Assembly: GCF_947503855.1 (NCBI RefSeq)
Contig: NZ_CANNFF010000010.1
Span: forward strand, 1-64,000
DNA: 64,000 nt
Source: an uncultured Polaribacter sp.
GTDB lineage: Bacteria; Bacteroidota; Bacteroidia; Flavobacteriales; Flavobacteriaceae
Direction: 5' to 3'
Shown here: positions 63,096-64,000 of the stretch, piece by piece
How the letters are laid out: every line of letters begins with the position of its first letter
Numbering within the stretch: position 1 is the stretch's first letter
Position numbers and translations under genes: made by a program
The notes under the pieces: model-generated
The model's input: the letters and a program-made list of their open reading frames with translations, nothing else
What the model was told of the DNA's origin: nothing
Database searches by the model: none

Positions 63096-64000
63096 CTAGT
63101 AAACCTCCTTAAAAAAACGACTTTTTAAAAAGCCCAAACCATAACTAAAAAATTGAGTTATAGTAGTTAAGACACTTAAAAAACCTACTATAAGCCCGTA
63201 TTTAAGCGTTGCATCTACTAATAAAACTAAGAAATACAGATAATAGCATGCTAGTAAAGTAAGCTCTCCAAAAAAGGCTAAAAACACACTAAAAACCAAG
63301 CCTAAAATAAACACACTTGGAAACCAATAAGTAATTTTAGCAGTTTTAGGATACTTTTTATTTAAGAAAGGTCTTGCCGTTCCAAAACCAAATGTTTGCT
63401 TAAAAAACTGTGGTATGGTGCTTCTACGTTTATGATACACAAATGCTTTTTCTATCAATTGTGTTTCGAAACCATTTTGCCATAATCTAAAGGTTAAATC
63501 GATATCTTCTCCGTTTTTCATTTTAGAAAAACCTTGTGTTTTTTCGAATGCTTTTTGAGACAATCCTAAATTAAAACTTCTAGGTTGAAATTTACCAACG
63601 GCTTGTTTTCTACCCCTAATGCCGCCAGTGGTTAATACAGCTGTCATAGAATAATTAATGGCTTTTTGTAGTGCTGTAAAACTTTTATGAGCTGCATCTG
63701 GACCACCAAAAGCATCTGTAAAATTAGTTTCTAACACTTTTTTTACTTCAGATAAATATTGAGTTGGCAAAATAACATCTGAGTCTAAAATGATAAAATA
63801 GTTTCCTGTGGCTTTTTGCATGCCAAAATTACGGCTTGCTCCTGCTCCACTGTTTTCTTTAAAAAAATATTTTATAGTAAGCTTTGAAGTATATTTTTTA
63901 ACAATTTCTTTAGATGTTATTGATGAACCATCTTCTATAACAAGCACCTGAAAACTGTCTAGAAAATCTTGTTGGGTAAGACTTTCTAACAACTCGTCTA
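63096..64000 (-). CDS. Family 2 glycosyltransferase with C-terminal membrane segments (runs off right edge)
   Basis: At least 301 codons are present and the frame is open to the window edge. The first in-window start-like codon (TTG at 63992) lies in the middle of the usual DELLESLTQQ segment, so the true start is outside. GT2 features: VLVIEDGSS, ENSGAGASRNFGMQKATGNYFIILDSDV (nucleotide-sugar site with the D.D metal-binding pair), and GEDIDLTFRLWQNGF (ED acceptor motif). The last about 80 residues contain two to three hydrophobic helices (from about 230 on). It probably adds sugar to a lipid-linked or surface glycan. No partner gene is visible. Confidence 0.88.
   Translation of the reverse strand, partial: DELLESLTQQDFLDSFQVLVIEDGSSITSKEIVKKYTSKLTIKYFFKENSGAGASRNFGMQKATGNYFIILDSDVILPTQYLSEVKKVLETNFTDAFGGPDAAHKSFTALQKAINYSMTAVLTTGGIRGRKQAVGKFQPRSFNLGLSQKAFEKTQGFSKMKNGEDIDLTFRLWQNGFETQLIEKAFVYHKRRSTIPQFFKQTFGFGTARPFLNKKYPKTAKITYWFPSVFILGLVFSVFLAFFGELTLLACYYLYFLVLLVDATLKYGLIVGFLSVLTTITQFFSYGLGFLKSRFFKEVY

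Noticed and set aside
63990-63992. TTG as start of the glycosyltransferase
   Set aside because: It lies within the conserved DELLESL segment and the frame is open upstream, so the true start is outside the window.
1-64000. CRISPR arrays, tRNA or rRNA genes
   Set aside because: No regularly spaced repeats and no tRNA- or rRNA-like segments were seen while reading the intergenic regions.

Overview
The window is AT-rich DNA from a flavobacterium (Bacteroidota). The evidence is SusC/SusD pairs, many MKK-type lipoproteins, type IX secretion C-terminal sorting domains on three proteins, GPH/SLC45-type sugar transporters, and TAnnTTTG-like -7 promoter elements. The enzyme set (GH16, GH17, GH30 and GH149 beside a complete alpha-glucan locus) fits a marine, alga-associated member of the Flavobacteriaceae such as Polaribacter or a relative. 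The genus is an inference.

Layout. 1-2528: a small accessory patch with the end of an IS1595-type transposase running off the left edge, a GC-richer noncoding patch, a DUF6943-like/DUF6266-like gene pair and one orphan small protein. 2555-30179: a beta-1,3-glucan (laminarin) utilisation locus, entirely on the minus strand. It has three transcription units: (A) SusC, SusD and two surface-glycan-binding lipoproteins (27158 down to 19659); (B) a glycosidase fused to an outer-membrane barrel, a binding lipoprotein, GH16, a GH149 phosphorylase, a GH17 lipoprotein, GH30, an MFS transporter and a cytoplasmic GH17 (19102 down to 4816); (C) a type IX-secreted binding protein (4477 down to 2555). A membrane-bound sensor/HTH regulator lies upstream (30179 down to 27372). 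The three units share a 22-bp upstream motif placed 28-29 bp before a -7 element, which looks like the operator of that regulator. 30377-30659: two tiny membrane proteins.

30656-61838: an alpha-glucan (starch/maltodextrin) locus. A ten-gene minus-strand operon reads transporter, beta-phosphoglucomutase, GH65 phosphorylase, SusA-like GH13, esterase, GH31, three GH13 lipoproteins and GH97. A LacI regulator separates it from a plus-strand operon of SusC, SusD, SusE-like and SusF-like proteins, a secreted GH13, a secreted protein of unknown role and a 59-residue exported peptide. Two near-identical LacI-type palindromes lie in the same orientation upstream of both operons. 61839-64000: a decayed IS200-type element with a frameshifted transposase abuts the N-terminal remnant of a GH92 gene, followed by a family 2 glycosyltransferase running off the right edge.

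How it works together (inference from the families). In the laminarin locus, surface enzymes (GH16, GH17, GH30, the barrel-anchored glycosidase) cut and debranch laminarin, and binding proteins hand fragments to SusCD. The MFS protein imports oligosaccharides, and cytoplasmic GH17 plus GH149 finish the job by phosphorolysis, giving glucose 1-phosphate. In the alpha-glucan locus, surface GH13 and SusDEF act on starch, periplasmic GH13/GH31/GH97 trim maltodextrins, the SLC45-type carrier imports maltose, and GH65 plus beta-phosphoglucomutase yield glucose and glucose 6-phosphate. Both pathways therefore end in a phosphorylase.
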